From Flavobacterium proteolyticum (lineage in GTDB: Bacteria; Bacteroidota; Bacteroidia; Flavobacteriales; Flavobacteriaceae), in NCBI RefSeq assembly GCF_015223105.1, contig NZ_JADFTZ010000001.1, positions 186,001-250,000 of the forward strand: a stretch of 64,000 nt of DNA. The letters are read 5' to 3'. Position numbers and translations under genes: made by a program. The first letter of the stretch is position 1. Each line of letters starts with the position of its first letter. Shown piece by piece: positions 34,310 through 43,200 of this stretch. Below the pieces are notes generated by a model. That model did no database searches, had not been told where the DNA came from, and was given only the letters and a program-made list of their open reading frames with translations.

Positions 34310-36805
34310 TTAAATGGTATTAGTAATTATTCCTACCGGAAGATTCTCTTTTGTAGTTTCAACCAGTTGCATTTCATCTTTGATAAAATTCACAGTTTGA
34401 ATTGGTTGATAGGGAACCAACTTTTCATCTTCAAAAACAAAAAGCTCTTTAGTTTCAGGTTGAACTGCCACTAATTTCACCCAATCATTTTTAAACCATT
34501 CGTATGTAGCTGGATTTTTAGAAATTGCATATAGTACTTTCTCTGGGAAATGTTCGGCAATGACTAACAAACGAACTGGATCATGAACCTCAATCATTTG
34601 ACTTGGTAAACCTGGACGTAAATCGCCATCAATTCCGTTAGCAACTCCAATTAATCCCATTACGTTATGAGGTAATTTAGAGCCAGCTCCTAGTTTTTGA
34701 TTGTCAACTCTTGAGAAATAATATTCTAAATTAATTCCACCACCAACTGGAGCAACTGCACCTAAGATAATGGCTAAATAATCTCCAGAAGGATCTACTT
34801 CGTAGTCATATGAATTCAAGAATGAACGTCGATCTAAAAACAATTGTTTTGACAAACTTCTTCTTCCTACAATACACATCGCATTTGTAGCATGATTTAA
34901 TTCAGGACGAGGTTCAAATAAAGATAAAGAGCGACGTTTTACTTTTTCATGAACTTTTTCTAAAGTATCTGAAGTATCAATCGTATCAAAACGTCTTGAA
35001 CGCTCTTTTGCATTGTTATCTAAGGCTTTTGTAAATGTGATTACATTTTGTTGGTGTAAAGCTTTATTCGTTTCTGATAACGTATCTTCATCATAAAAAG
35101 CAATTTCATCACGAGTAGTATCATGCAAAGCTGGTAAAAATTGAGTTGAAGTTGGAATGTCGATTCCTCTTTGTCTCAAAATAGCTCTAACATCTGGATG
35201 ATTTGCTGCAAACGAAGCTACTTTTGCGTTAACAGAACTTGGTCTTCCGCAACAAGCACCACAATCATAACCTGCATAATGCGTATTATTGATACTGGTT
35301 GCTCCGTGACCAACCACGTAAACTATTGGCGAAAAATTCGAAACTAATCCGATACTTTTTAGTAAACCTTCTACTCTATTGGCCATTTCTTCTACCGAAA
35401 AACCAATTTGCAAATCATTCTCTTTTTGATTGGCATCAGTATTTTCAATAACTAATTTCGATTTTTTATGTAAATGCTTGAAAGAAGCCGTTGTAGCAGG
35501 CGACATCGAAGGTTTAAAAATATTCAAAAACAATTTTAAAGCTGATGAAAAACCTAACGTTTGACTAATAATCCAACCAAAAAACAATGAGTGCGATTGT
35601 TTGTGATAATGCAAATCTTTAGCCTGTTTTTTCTTTCTATGTTCTTCTTTGATTAAGAATTTTGGAGTAACAGGCGCTGGACATAATTTGGTGTAAAATT
35701 TCCCATTTACCGGTTGATAGAAAAACTCGAAATTAAAGAAAGCCGCAGTTCCAAAAGTGGACACATTTTTATCGATATGTTCAATATGTCTTCTGAACGA
35801 ACATTCTCTGTCGTCCATACAAAACACACCTTGAAAACTTGGAATTTCTTCTAACTTTTCTTCTTTTACATTTTGAACATTCGATAAAACAGCATCGTAA
35901 AAATTCCATTCGAATGCTTGTTGCCAAATAGATAAAACATCAAAAAGCTCGTTGTATTCTACTTTTTCAAATAATAAGAATTCTTCATCTTCGATTTTAA
36001 AACCAAGTGGCGCCCAAATATCATTGAACTTTGAATCTAAAGTGTCAATCTCAAGAAGTAATTCAAACTTGATTAATTCTTCTAATGTAATTTGTTTTGA
36101 ATCTAATAAAGAACTTGGATTGTTTTCAATAGTCGCAATCATTCCGCTCCAACCTGGATGACCGAATTGTTGGTCAAATAAATATTGTTCGAATAATTCT
36201 TCTTTTCCTACAATTAATTCTAATAATTGGGTAATAGAAGCGTTTTCTTGTAATAATTTTTTTGCTCTATTAGAAGTAAAAATCCCTTTAAAGGTATTCT
36301 TTTCTAACTCTTTAATTGAAGCTAAAAAACCTTTATCATGTATAGGGAAATTCCAAATGGCAATTCCTTGATCTAAATAACTACACAAAACGCGAAACAA
36401 CAAGCTATGTGTTGATTTTTCAAGATTTATAGCATAGTATTTTTTCCAATTAGAACGTAAACTTCCTATTCTTGGAGAAACCGATTCATCATAATTGGTT
36501 TTTAATAATTTTTCTTTCCAAGTTTGAAGATTTTCAGCTCCTTTTGCTTTTATAATGATAGCATCTAAAACCGCTTCATTGATTTCTTTATTAGCAAATC
36601 GTTGTCTAAAATCGGTTATTGATAAATAGGTTTTATAACCAAAAATAGTAGAAGCTTCTAATAGTGCGTCGTGAAATTTTTTACTTTGAAAAGCATGCAA
36701 AGTATTGTGGTGCACAAAGTCTTTCAACGGATTTTGCGCTGGTAAATAATGGGTTAAGTGATGAAGAACTTCGTGTTCGTCAAAACCAACGGTATGTGTT
36801 TTCAT
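34310..36805 (-). CDS. dabA: DabA (DUF2309), carbonic-anhydrase-like subunit
   Basis: 831 residues, family UPF0753/DUF2309. The putative zinc site is intact: Cys329 and Asp331 in VFCMDDRE, His500 in VVGHGAT and Cys515 in CGACCGRPS. The His-to-Cys spacing of 15 is the same as in the characterised Halothiobacillus DabA2. Other family blocks: HHNTLHAFQ near residue 34 and FVFEDEKLVPYQPIQTVNF near the end. DabA hydrates CO2 to bicarbonate on the cytoplasmic side, driven by DabB. First gene of dabA-dabB-sulP-porin. A heterotrophic gliding bacterium probably uses it to feed carboxylases, not for CO2 fixation. Confidence 0.93.
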   Translation of the reverse strand: MKTHTVGFDEHEVLHHLTHYLPAQNPLKDFVHHNTLHAFQSKKFHDALLEASTIFGYKTYLSITDFRQRFANKEINEAVLDAIIIKAKGAENLQTWKEKLLKTNYDESVSPRIGSLRSNWKKYYAINLEKSTHSLLFRVLCSYLDQGIAIWNFPIHDKGFLASIKELEKNTFKGIFTSNRAKKLLQENASITQLLELIVGKEELFEQYLFDQQFGHPGWSGMIATIENNPSSLLDSKQITLEELIKFELLLEIDTLDSKFNDIWAPLGFKIEDEEFLLFEKVEYNELFDVLSIWQQAFEWNFYDAVLSNVQNVKEEKLEEIPSFQGVFCMDDRECSFRRHIEHIDKNVSTFGTAAFFNFEFFYQPVNGKFYTKLCPAPVTPKFLIKEEHRKKKQAKDLHYHKQSHSLFFGWIISQTLGFSSALKLFLNIFKPSMSPATTASFKHLHKKSKLVIENTDANQKENDLQIGFSVEEMANRVEGLLKSIGLVSNFSPIVYVVGHGATSINNTHYAGYDCGACCGRPSSVNAKVASFAANHPDVRAILRQRGIDIPTSTQFLPALHDTTRDEIAFYDEDTLSETNKALHQQNVITFTKALDNNAKERSRRFDTIDTSDTLEKVHEKVKRRSLSLFEPRPELNHATNAMCIVGRRSLSKQLFLDRRSFLNSYDYEVDPSGDYLAIILGAVAPVGGGINLEYYFSRVDNQKLGAGSKLPHNVMGLIGVANGIDGDLRPGLPSQMIEVHDPVRLLVIAEHFPEKVLYAISKNPATYEWFKNDWVKLVAVQPETKELFVFEDEKLVPYQPIQTVNFIKDEMQLVETTKENLPVGIITNTI

Positions 36806-36831
36806 TGATTAATGAAATAGATTAATACACA

Positions 36832-36883
36832 GTGAACATTCACAATCAAACTAATGATGTGAAAAACAATAAACGTGTATTAA
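36832..36883. repeat. 9-bp inverted repeat between the 122-aa gene and dabA
   Basis: TTAATACAC (36832-36840) and GTGTATTAA (36875-36883), 34 bp apart. The right arm covers the stop codon of the upstream small gene. It could be an operator for dabA or the base of a terminator. Confidence 0.35.
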
Positions 36884-37248
36884 GAAAGATGAAACTTCCA
36901 ATTACAATATAAATCGTAAAGTGGAATGGTTTCTTTTGAAGAAAATATAAAGGTTGTATGCGAATTTGATTGCTCTTCTAGAGAAGTTTTAACAACGTTA
37001 AAAGATTTAGATGGAATTGAAAACCAATCTAATTCAACTTCAAACTCAGGTTCTGATTCAATGATAACGAATTCCCCCTCTTCAACCTCAACGGTTTGAA
37101 AATGAGAATAATCAGATACAGAATACTTTTGTTGAAATTCAGTTTGAGGTACACTTACAATTATTTCAGAAGGATTGATTGAAACACCAACAGCCCACGT
37201 AAAAAAAGTGAGCATAAAAATTGGTAATAATTGTAGAAATCTTTTCAA
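36880..37248 (-). CDS. Small exported protein with C-terminal PLYxLYC motif
   Basis: 122 residues with a hydrophobic N-terminus (LLPIFMLTFFTWAVGVSI) that is a signal peptide or anchor. The middle is acidic (VEVEEGEFVIIESEPEFEVELD). The end, IPLYDLYCNWKF, resembles the C-terminal PPLYKLYCQLVF of the HYC_CC_PP protein at 40079, so the two may be distant relatives, although this one lacks the HYC and CC cysteines. It has its own promoter (exact -7 box at 37279). Function unknown. Confidence 0.65.
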   Translation of the reverse strand: MKRFLQLLPIFMLTFFTWAVGVSINPSEIIVSVPQTEFQQKYSVSDYSHFQTVEVEEGEFVIIESEPEFEVELDWFSIPSKSFNVVKTSLEEQSNSHTTFIFSSKETIPLYDLYCNWKFHLS

Positions 37249-37278
37249 ATTGAATTTACTCTTTACCTAAAGTGACTA

Positions 37279-37286
37279 CAAATGTA
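37279..37286 (-). promoter_or_regulatory. -7 element of the 122-aa gene
   Basis: TACATTTG on the minus strand, exact consensus, about 30 bp before the start codon. Confidence 0.5.
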
Positions 37287-37331
37287 TAGTATATTTTGAT
37301 TCGAAGAATTAAATTACAGATTATTTTAACA

Positions 37332-37364
37332 AAAAATCCGATTAGAGTTTCTAATCGGATTTTT
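37332..37364 (-). terminator. Terminator of the metal-handling cluster
   Basis: Perfect 14-bp stem (37332-37345 with 37351-37364), 5-nt loop, T-run on both strands, immediately after the HMA gene. Confidence 0.88.
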
Positions 37365-37365
37365 A

Positions 37366-37710
37366 CTATTTCATTCGTTCATAGTTACAACAGCCGTGAA
37401 GCTTGTCATAAACCTCATCATTGGCTTTTACAAATTCTGTATCATGCCCTACTGCCGCAATAGCTTTTGCTACATCTTCAGCTGAACATTTCGTTTCATC
37501 TATAATTAAATGAATATCGCCATGATCTGCGTGCCACTCAGCACTTTTTACACCTTTCACAGAAAAAGCTGCTTTTTCAATACGTTTTTCGCACATTTCA
37601 CAATTTCCTGCTACTTTAAATTCTACTTTTTTGTTTTTGCTTTTCTTCTCTTGAGCTACCATAGTTAGTGAAAAAAGGCAGGCTAATACTAAAAAAACTA
37701 TTCTTTTCAT
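37366..37710 (-). CDS. Secreted heavy-metal-associated (HMA) protein
   Basis: 114 residues. Signal peptide (IVFLVLACLFSLTMVAQ), a Lys-rich linker, then one HMA domain with the metal-binding pair Cys37/Cys40 in GNCEMCEKRIEKAAFSVKGVKSAEW. A second Cys pair is in the tail (LHGCCNYE). Periplasmic copper/heavy-metal chaperone is the likely role. It lies 11 bp after a TonB-receptor gene and ends at a terminator. Confidence 0.88.
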   Translation of the reverse strand: MKRIVFLVLACLFSLTMVAQEKKSKNKKVEFKVAGNCEMCEKRIEKAAFSVKGVKSAEWHADHGDIHLIIDETKCSAEDVAKAIAAVGHDTEFVKANDEVYDKLHGCCNYERMK

Positions 37711-37721
37711 TTTTCTGTTTT

Positions 37722-40022
37722 TTAATGGTTATGAACTTCTTCCTCTATTGGAGTTAGCTCTTCAATTTTATGATTTTCTTTTTTGTCTTTAATTTTAAAT
37801 CGCAATCCAGCATAATACATAGCACCAAAAGTGGGTCCGTATATCATACTACTATCAAAATAAGTACCAAAAGGGTTTTCATTTTGAACAATTCCATTCA
37901 TTTGTTTGTAATTCCCCATGTTTTCTCCTCCCACATACACTTCAAAAGCACTTGAAAACGTTCTCGTAATTTGAGCATTCAATGTACCAAAAGCTTTTGC
38001 ATATTCATCTAAACGATACTGTACTGGATTTGATTGTGTATATGGCAAACGTTGTTCACCTAACCAATTATAAGTCACATCAAACTTCCATTGTTGTCCT
38101 TTGTCTTTGATGTGTGTTTCGTAGGCTAAATTCCCGAAAACACGGTGTTTAGCTTGTAAAGGTCTTTCTAATTGTCCTCTTGTGAATTGCGTTTGAACAT
38201 CGTAATATTTGTATGCCGTTTTAAAAGTCAAATGTGTCATCAAATCAATGGAAAATTCAGCTTGGAATGAATTCGCAAAACTATTCCCTTTTAAATTGTA
38301 AAATAAAACATCTTGTGGAGAAGCATCAATATCTACAACCGCTTGATTTTGAAAATCAGTACGATAATAATCTAAAATTACCTCAGCATCTTTTCCTGCT
38401 AATTTGAATTTTTGAATGAAACTTAATCCGTAATTCCAAGCAATTTCTGGATTTAATCCATACAATTTTCCATCCGTATTCAAAATTGAGAAATTTCTGT
38501 TAGATGCGAATAATTGCTGATTTTCAGAAAGAATATTAGCAGCGCGTTTTCCTCTTCCTGCTGAAGCTCTAATTACCGCTTCTTTCCAAGGATTGTAACG
38601 AATATGTAATCTTGGCGTGATAAAAGTTCCTAAACGATTATGATTATCTACTCTTGCACCAGCCACTAAACTGAAATTATCAGAATTGTCATAAGTGTAT
38701 TCAAAAAACGCACCAACTGAGTTATCAATTCTTGAAAAATCACGACTGAAATTCACCGCTACGAATTCGTTATAATCATCATAAGAGAAATTTAAACCTG
38801 TTGTAAATTTATTCTTGGTGTTGTTGATAATCGAATTGAATAATAAATTCGAATAAAAACTTTTTTGATGAATATCATACTGACTCAAACCAAAATACGA
38901 ATCTTGTTTGTGCGATTGAAACGAGTTCTGAAATCCGAAACTTTGATATGGCATATCTGGAAAAACGTAACCTGTTTTGTTTGAAATTTCAATTTTTTCG
39001 GTATTGATTTCACTTCCCCAAGCGTTTGTTGTTAACCTATCCGTATCGGGATTAAAATCCATTTCACCAGCTTGTTTTTCATCGTTCATGTAACGAACAT
39101 TTAAAAAACTTACGATTCCATTTTCGGCATCGTTATATTGCCAACGGTTTAAAATATTGACTTGTTTTCCAATTGGACCATCTAAAAATCCGTCGTTGTT
39201 CATATCGTTTCTGTTTTGTCTGGTATTGCCATGTAGAAACAAAGTTGAACTCAATTTATCAGAAAACTTGTTATTGAAATGCGTATTGATTTCATAGCGA
39301 CTATCTTGAGAACCATATGCATTCAAGAAAAATGGAATATCATTAACTGGTTTTAAAACTTCATAATTGATTTGCCCTGAAATACTTTCGTAACCATTAA
39401 TCACACTTCCAGCTCCTTTTGTAATTTGGATACTTTCTACCCAAGTTCCAGGCACAAAAGACAATCCATACGCTTGCGAAGCACCACGAACTGAAGGAAT
39501 ATTCTCTTCCGCTATTAAAATATACGGACTCGTTAAACCCAACATTTTAATTTGACGATTTCCAGTTACCGCATCGGAAAAATTTACATCGATGGATGGA
39601 TTCGTACTAAAACTTTCAGATAAGTTACAACAAGCTGCTTTAAGCAACTCTTTTTGTCCCATTACTTGAATGTTTTGGACTTTATACAAAGAATGTTCCG
39701 TTCCTTTTTTAGTCTTGGTAATCGTTACTTCTTTTAAAGTTTTTACTTCTTTCAAAATAACAGAGATGGTATTATTTACTACATCGATTTTTTGAGTTTC
39801 AAAACCAATATAACTGATTACTAAAGAAGACGTTTCTGGAGATTTTTTTATAGTGAAATTCCCATTTTCATCTGTGGTGGTACCTACTGCGGTATTGAAC
39901 CAAAACACATTGGCACCTAATAAAGGTTGATTATTTTCGTCTGTTACTATTCCTTTTATGGTTTCTTGTGAATAAATAAATTGAGAAACAAAGAATAGCA
40001 AAAACGCTATATTTTTAAACAT
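37722..40022 (-). CDS. TonB-dependent receptor, probably for a metal
   Basis: 766 residues. Signal peptide (NIAFLLFFVSQFIYSQ), a CarboxypepD_reg-like domain (IKGIVTDENNQPLLGANVFWFN), a plug (VQNIQVMGQKELLKAACCNLSESFSTNPSIDV, ITKGAGSVINGYESISGQINYE) and a 22-strand-type barrel ending in LRFKIKDKKENHKIEELTPIEEEVHNH. The plug carries an unusual Cys-Cys pair (AACCNLSES) and the tail is acidic and His-containing. These features and the HMA and HYC_CC_PP neighbours point to copper or another soft metal, which is an inference. Confidence 0.9.
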   Translation of the reverse strand: MFKNIAFLLFFVSQFIYSQETIKGIVTDENNQPLLGANVFWFNTAVGTTTDENGNFTIKKSPETSSLVISYIGFETQKIDVVNNTISVILKEVKTLKEVTITKTKKGTEHSLYKVQNIQVMGQKELLKAACCNLSESFSTNPSIDVNFSDAVTGNRQIKMLGLTSPYILIAEENIPSVRGASQAYGLSFVPGTWVESIQITKGAGSVINGYESISGQINYEVLKPVNDIPFFLNAYGSQDSRYEINTHFNNKFSDKLSSTLFLHGNTRQNRNDMNNDGFLDGPIGKQVNILNRWQYNDAENGIVSFLNVRYMNDEKQAGEMDFNPDTDRLTTNAWGSEINTEKIEISNKTGYVFPDMPYQSFGFQNSFQSHKQDSYFGLSQYDIHQKSFYSNLLFNSIINNTKNKFTTGLNFSYDDYNEFVAVNFSRDFSRIDNSVGAFFEYTYDNSDNFSLVAGARVDNHNRLGTFITPRLHIRYNPWKEAVIRASAGRGKRAANILSENQQLFASNRNFSILNTDGKLYGLNPEIAWNYGLSFIQKFKLAGKDAEVILDYYRTDFQNQAVVDIDASPQDVLFYNLKGNSFANSFQAEFSIDLMTHLTFKTAYKYYDVQTQFTRGQLERPLQAKHRVFGNLAYETHIKDKGQQWKFDVTYNWLGEQRLPYTQSNPVQYRLDEYAKAFGTLNAQITRTFSSAFEVYVGGENMGNYKQMNGIVQNENPFGTYFDSSMIYGPTFGAMYYAGLRFKIKDKKENHKIEELTPIEEEVHNH

Positions 40023-40078
40023 AATAAAGTTATTTATTGTTATTAATTCTTTGATTTACAGAATAAAAAACAATAAAC

Positions 40079-40486
40079 TTATGCGTAAAAAACCAATTGA
40101 CAATAGAGTTTGTAGAGTGGTGGTGCGTGAGAATCGCAATAATACGCCGCTTCATTTGAAATGGTGTTTTCTGATTCAAATGCAACTAAATTAGGCTTCC
40201 AATCAGCAACAAAAACTACTTGTTCTAAATCTAATTGAAGGGTTTTAACCAATATATCATCGGTCTTTTTTTCAACTTTGATTAGCTTGTTAGAACAACA
40301 AGAATCGTGAGAATCTTCTTTTGCACAACATGATTTTACATCTTCAACACAAGGTTCGTCTTCTTGATATTGAAAAGAAACCGATGCAATTTCATCTTTA
40401 CAATAATGTACAGCAAAACTCAACCCTAAATTGGCAAGCAATACTAAGGAAGCTAAAACTATACTTATGTGTTTTCTGAAATTCAT
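40079..40486 (-). CDS. HYC_CC_PP family protein
   Basis: 135 residues from ATG at 40486. A longer frame to 40543 would overlap the neighbouring gene and the promoter. Signal peptide (HISIVLASLVLLANLGLSFA) followed by the family motifs: HYCKDEIAS, KSCCAKEDSHDSCCSNK and, at the end, APPLYKLYCQ. Six or more cysteines and several His suggest metal binding. It is first in the operon with the TonB receptor and HMA protein. Confidence 0.82.
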   Translation of the reverse strand: MNFRKHISIVLASLVLLANLGLSFAVHYCKDEIASVSFQYQEDEPCVEDVKSCCAKEDSHDSCCSNKLIKVEKKTDDILVKTLQLDLEQVVFVADWKPNLVAFESENTISNEAAYYCDSHAPPLYKLYCQLVFYA

Positions 40487-40491
40487 CGGAA

Positions 40492-40499
40492 CAAAAGTA
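40492..40499 (-). promoter_or_regulatory. -7 element of the metal cluster, possibly leaderless
   Basis: TACTTTTG on the minus strand, an exact -7 match that ends only 5 bp before the ATG at 40486, so the transcript would begin at or next to the start codon. Confidence 0.5.
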
Positions 40500-40532
40500 G
40501 CAAATTGAATTTTAATTTGCGTTAATTTTAAT

Positions 40533-41888
40533 CTAAATTTCAATGACTTGACCTAAAAATGGCACTTGAGCATCAAAACCATATTGTTCTTGCACTTTTA
40601 AACGCAATTCATCGGCTGCTTCATTTTCACCGTGGACTAAGAATACTTTTTTAGGTTTCGTCTCCAATTCAGATAACCAATTCAGTAAATCTTTTTGGTC
40701 GCCATGTGCGGATAAACTTTCAATTAACAAAATATTCGCTTGCACAGGATAATAATTACCGTAAATTTTGATTTCTTGAGCGCCTTCTAATAATTTTCTG
40801 CCGCGTGTTCCTTCTGCTTGATAACCAACTAAAGTTACAGTGGTTTCAGGTTTATCGATTAATCGCTCTAAATAGGACAACACTCTTCCACCTGTAATCA
40901 TCCCGCTTGCAGCGATGACAACTTTTGGTTTTTTATCAAAAACTGCATTCATGCTGTCTTTGTAATCGGAAATTAAGGTGAAAACTTTGCACATTTCATC
41001 GCAATCTTCAAAGGAAAGTTTGTGCCAAGTGCTATTGTCTTTAAAAACATCTAAAACACTAATTCCCATTGGTGTATCAATGACAAAAGGAATATCTGGA
41101 ATGCGTTCTTCTTTTTTCAATTGCCAAATCAAATACATCATGGTTTGCACACGTTCCACTGCAAAACTTGGAATTACAACGGTTCCGCCTTTATTGAACG
41201 TATTGTTGATAATGGTTTCCAATTCAAGTAAAGCATCGGTTTGTGGATGAAGACGATTTCCATAGGTACTTTCTAAAAAAACATAATCTGCTTTTTTAGG
41301 TTTTTGAGGCGGAAACATTAATACATCATCATCTTGACCAATGTCACCTGAGAAAACCAAAACTTTTCCATCGATGGTTAATTCAATCGAACAAGCGCCT
41401 AAAATATGACTTGCATAAAAGAATTTAAACGAAATATCATCATCGAGTTTTATATCCAAATCTTTATCTACTACTCGAAACTTCGGAATTACAGCATCAA
41501 CTTCGGCTTCAGTATACAAAGGTTCGGCTGGATCGTGTTTTGAAAAATGTTCTTCATTCGCTTTTTTAGCTTCTTCTTCCTGAATTTTTGCACTGTCATA
41601 TAAAATCAATCGCGAAATTTCTTTCGTTGGTCGGGTGCAGAAAATTTTTCCGTTGAAACCTTCGTTAACTAGTTTTGGCAACCAACCGCAATGATCTAAA
41701 TGTCCGTGAGTAAGCAATACAAAATCAATCGTTTCAGGTAAAATGGGAAGCGGTTCTCGATTTAATTCGCGCAACGATTTGATACCTTGGAACATTCCGC
41801 AATCAATCAAAATTCGAATATTATTGTGTTCGATTAACGTTTTTGAACCTGTTACAGTTCCAGCTCCGCCTAAAAAATGAATTTTCAT
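40533..41888 (-). CDS. Beta-CASP metallo-beta-lactamase-fold hydrolase (RNase type)
   Basis: 451 residues. MBL core: HFLGGAGTVTGSKTLIE, the zinc motif LTHGHLDHCGWLP (HxHxDH), SGDIGQDDD, then the beta-CASP insert and VVIAASGMITGGRVLSYL, and the C-terminal RMMBL motif FLVHGENEAADELRLKV. This is the CPSF-like family of RNA-processing nucleases found in many bacteria; the biological RNA target is unknown. It starts 10 bp after the ATP-cone/nuclease gene, so both are probably co-transcribed. Confidence 0.9.
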   Translation of the reverse strand: MKIHFLGGAGTVTGSKTLIEHNNIRILIDCGMFQGIKSLRELNREPLPILPETIDFVLLTHGHLDHCGWLPKLVNEGFNGKIFCTRPTKEISRLILYDSAKIQEEEAKKANEEHFSKHDPAEPLYTEAEVDAVIPKFRVVDKDLDIKLDDDISFKFFYASHILGACSIELTIDGKVLVFSGDIGQDDDVLMFPPQKPKKADYVFLESTYGNRLHPQTDALLELETIINNTFNKGGTVVIPSFAVERVQTMMYLIWQLKKEERIPDIPFVIDTPMGISVLDVFKDNSTWHKLSFEDCDEMCKVFTLISDYKDSMNAVFDKKPKVVIAASGMITGGRVLSYLERLIDKPETTVTLVGYQAEGTRGRKLLEGAQEIKIYGNYYPVQANILLIESLSAHGDQKDLLNWLSELETKPKKVFLVHGENEAADELRLKVQEQYGFDAQVPFLGQVIEI

Positions 41889-41898
41889 GATTTTGTTT

Positions 41899-42729
41899 TT
41901 AATTGGTTAATTGATTGGCTTCTTTAAGTACATTTTTAATTCGATTGTGACTTAACTCAATGGTTTTCAAATAATCAGGATGCAGAATTAAATCTTTTAT
42001 AGTAATACAATCTAAAATAAGTAATTGGTCTTTTTCTGCTTTAGTCAAAGTCGTTAAACAAGTTACAGGATATACTCGATAACGATCAACCAATTCTTTG
42101 ATGCCATTTTTTTGTGGATAATCCCAACTCAACATATTCAAACCCGAACATTCTCCAAATTGAATTGCATCAGTCGTAAATTTATTATTAGTAACAATGA
42201 TACATTTTGAAATATTTCGCTTGGCCGAAAACAAGTCGTATTTTCTATCTTTCACATCATTAAATCGAGATAAAATATACATGGGTACTTTTACATCACT
42301 TTTTGCATCTTGACCTGAGTGAAATTTACATTCAATCATAGAAACTATATCATTTTTGAGAAGCAAAATGTCGATTTCATGTGAAATGCATTTTCCGTTT
42401 AATTTAACACTAACTTTCGTTTTAAAACCTTGTTCCTGCATAACTTTTGCAATGAACTTTTCAAAGAAAAATCCGGCTGGACCAAGCCCTAACAAAGCGG
42501 TTCTTAAATTGTATCGTGCCGCATGAACGTTTGAAATATTCTTTAATAATTGATAAGCACGTTTGTAGATTTTTTTTGAAGAAATTCCTTCATACATTTC
42601 GCTTTCAATCTCTTTAACGATAGTTTCCGCCATAGCTTGGTCGGCTCCTGATTTTTTTAGAGAATTGATTAGTTTTTGTTCGTCGTAATGAACTAACTCG
42701 CCGGAATATTTAGTAACTTTCATAATCAA
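41899..42729 (-). CDS. ATP-cone domain fused to a PD-(D/E)xK nuclease-like domain
   Basis: 276 residues. Residues 3-90 form an ATP-cone (VTKYSGELVHYDEQKLINSLKKSGA, ISSKKIYKRAYQLL), the nucleotide-sensing module known from ribonucleotide reductases. Residues 100-200 look like an Mrr-type restriction endonuclease fold: HEIDILLLKND with Asp120, then MIECKFHSG with Glu133 and Lys135, and later CIIVTNNKFTTDA. No ribonucleotide reductase gene is nearby. I infer a nuclease whose activity is gated by ATP or dATP. Possible starts are codon 1 or 3 (MIMK). Confidence 0.82.
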   Translation of the reverse strand: MIMKVTKYSGELVHYDEQKLINSLKKSGADQAMAETIVKEIESEMYEGISSKKIYKRAYQLLKNISNVHAARYNLRTALLGLGPAGFFFEKFIAKVMQEQGFKTKVSVKLNGKCISHEIDILLLKNDIVSMIECKFHSGQDAKSDVKVPMYILSRFNDVKDRKYDLFSAKRNISKCIIVTNNKFTTDAIQFGECSGLNMLSWDYPQKNGIKELVDRYRVYPVTCLTTLTKAEKDQLLILDCITIKDLILHPDYLKTIELSHNRIKNVLKEANQLTN

Positions 42730-42741
42730 ACGATTATTTCA

Positions 42742-42749
42742 TAAAGGTA
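42742..42749 (-). promoter_or_regulatory. -7-like element for the ATP-cone gene
   Basis: TACCTTTA on the minus strand, 7 of 8 consensus positions, 13 bp before the start codon. Confidence 0.35.
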
Positions 42750-42756
42750 CGAAAAT

Positions 42757-43200
42757 TTAGCGAGAAATTTGTTGATAATAAAATGCTGGAATAAATAAAA
42801 CTAAAAAAAGAGGTTGAATTAAAAATCTTCGGATATAGAATAAAATCAAATAATCTGGATGTTTAGAAAAATGAAGCAATCCAAAAAACAAAACTATCAA
42901 TACCACAAAAAATACACCATATAAAAGCATCGCAAATCGAACCAACGGTAATTGCTTGAATAATAGATAGATAATTCCCAAAGAAAGTAACATATTCAAA
43001 ACATACCGAATTAATAGTCCGAAAAACAAAGAAATACCATCAAAATCAGGCAATGATTTGTTTTGGTAATCTAATTTAAAAAAAGCTAAAAAAGGATCGT
43101 AAAAGAGTTGACTTTCGAATGCTCGTATGAAGATTAACCCTAAAAGAGATAAAAGAAGTAAACTAATTCTGAACTTATGCTTATTTATATTTTTTAACAT
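42757..43200 (-). CDS. Exosortase F-associated membrane protein
   Basis: 147 residues with four to five membrane spans (ISLLLLSLLGLIFIRAF, ISLFFGLLIRYVLNMLLSLGIIYLL, FAMLLYGVFFVVLIVLFFGLL, FLIQPLFLVLFIPAFYY) and short polar loops. Its start overlaps the end of the exosortase gene by 20 bp. Such a partner protein is regularly found with XrtF in Flavobacteria; its exact function is not known. Confidence 0.8.
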   Translation of the reverse strand: MLKNINKHKFRISLLLLSLLGLIFIRAFESQLFYDPFLAFFKLDYQNKSLPDFDGISLFFGLLIRYVLNMLLSLGIIYLLFKQLPLVRFAMLLYGVFFVVLIVLFFGLLHFSKHPDYLILFYIRRFLIQPLFLVLFIPAFYYQQISR

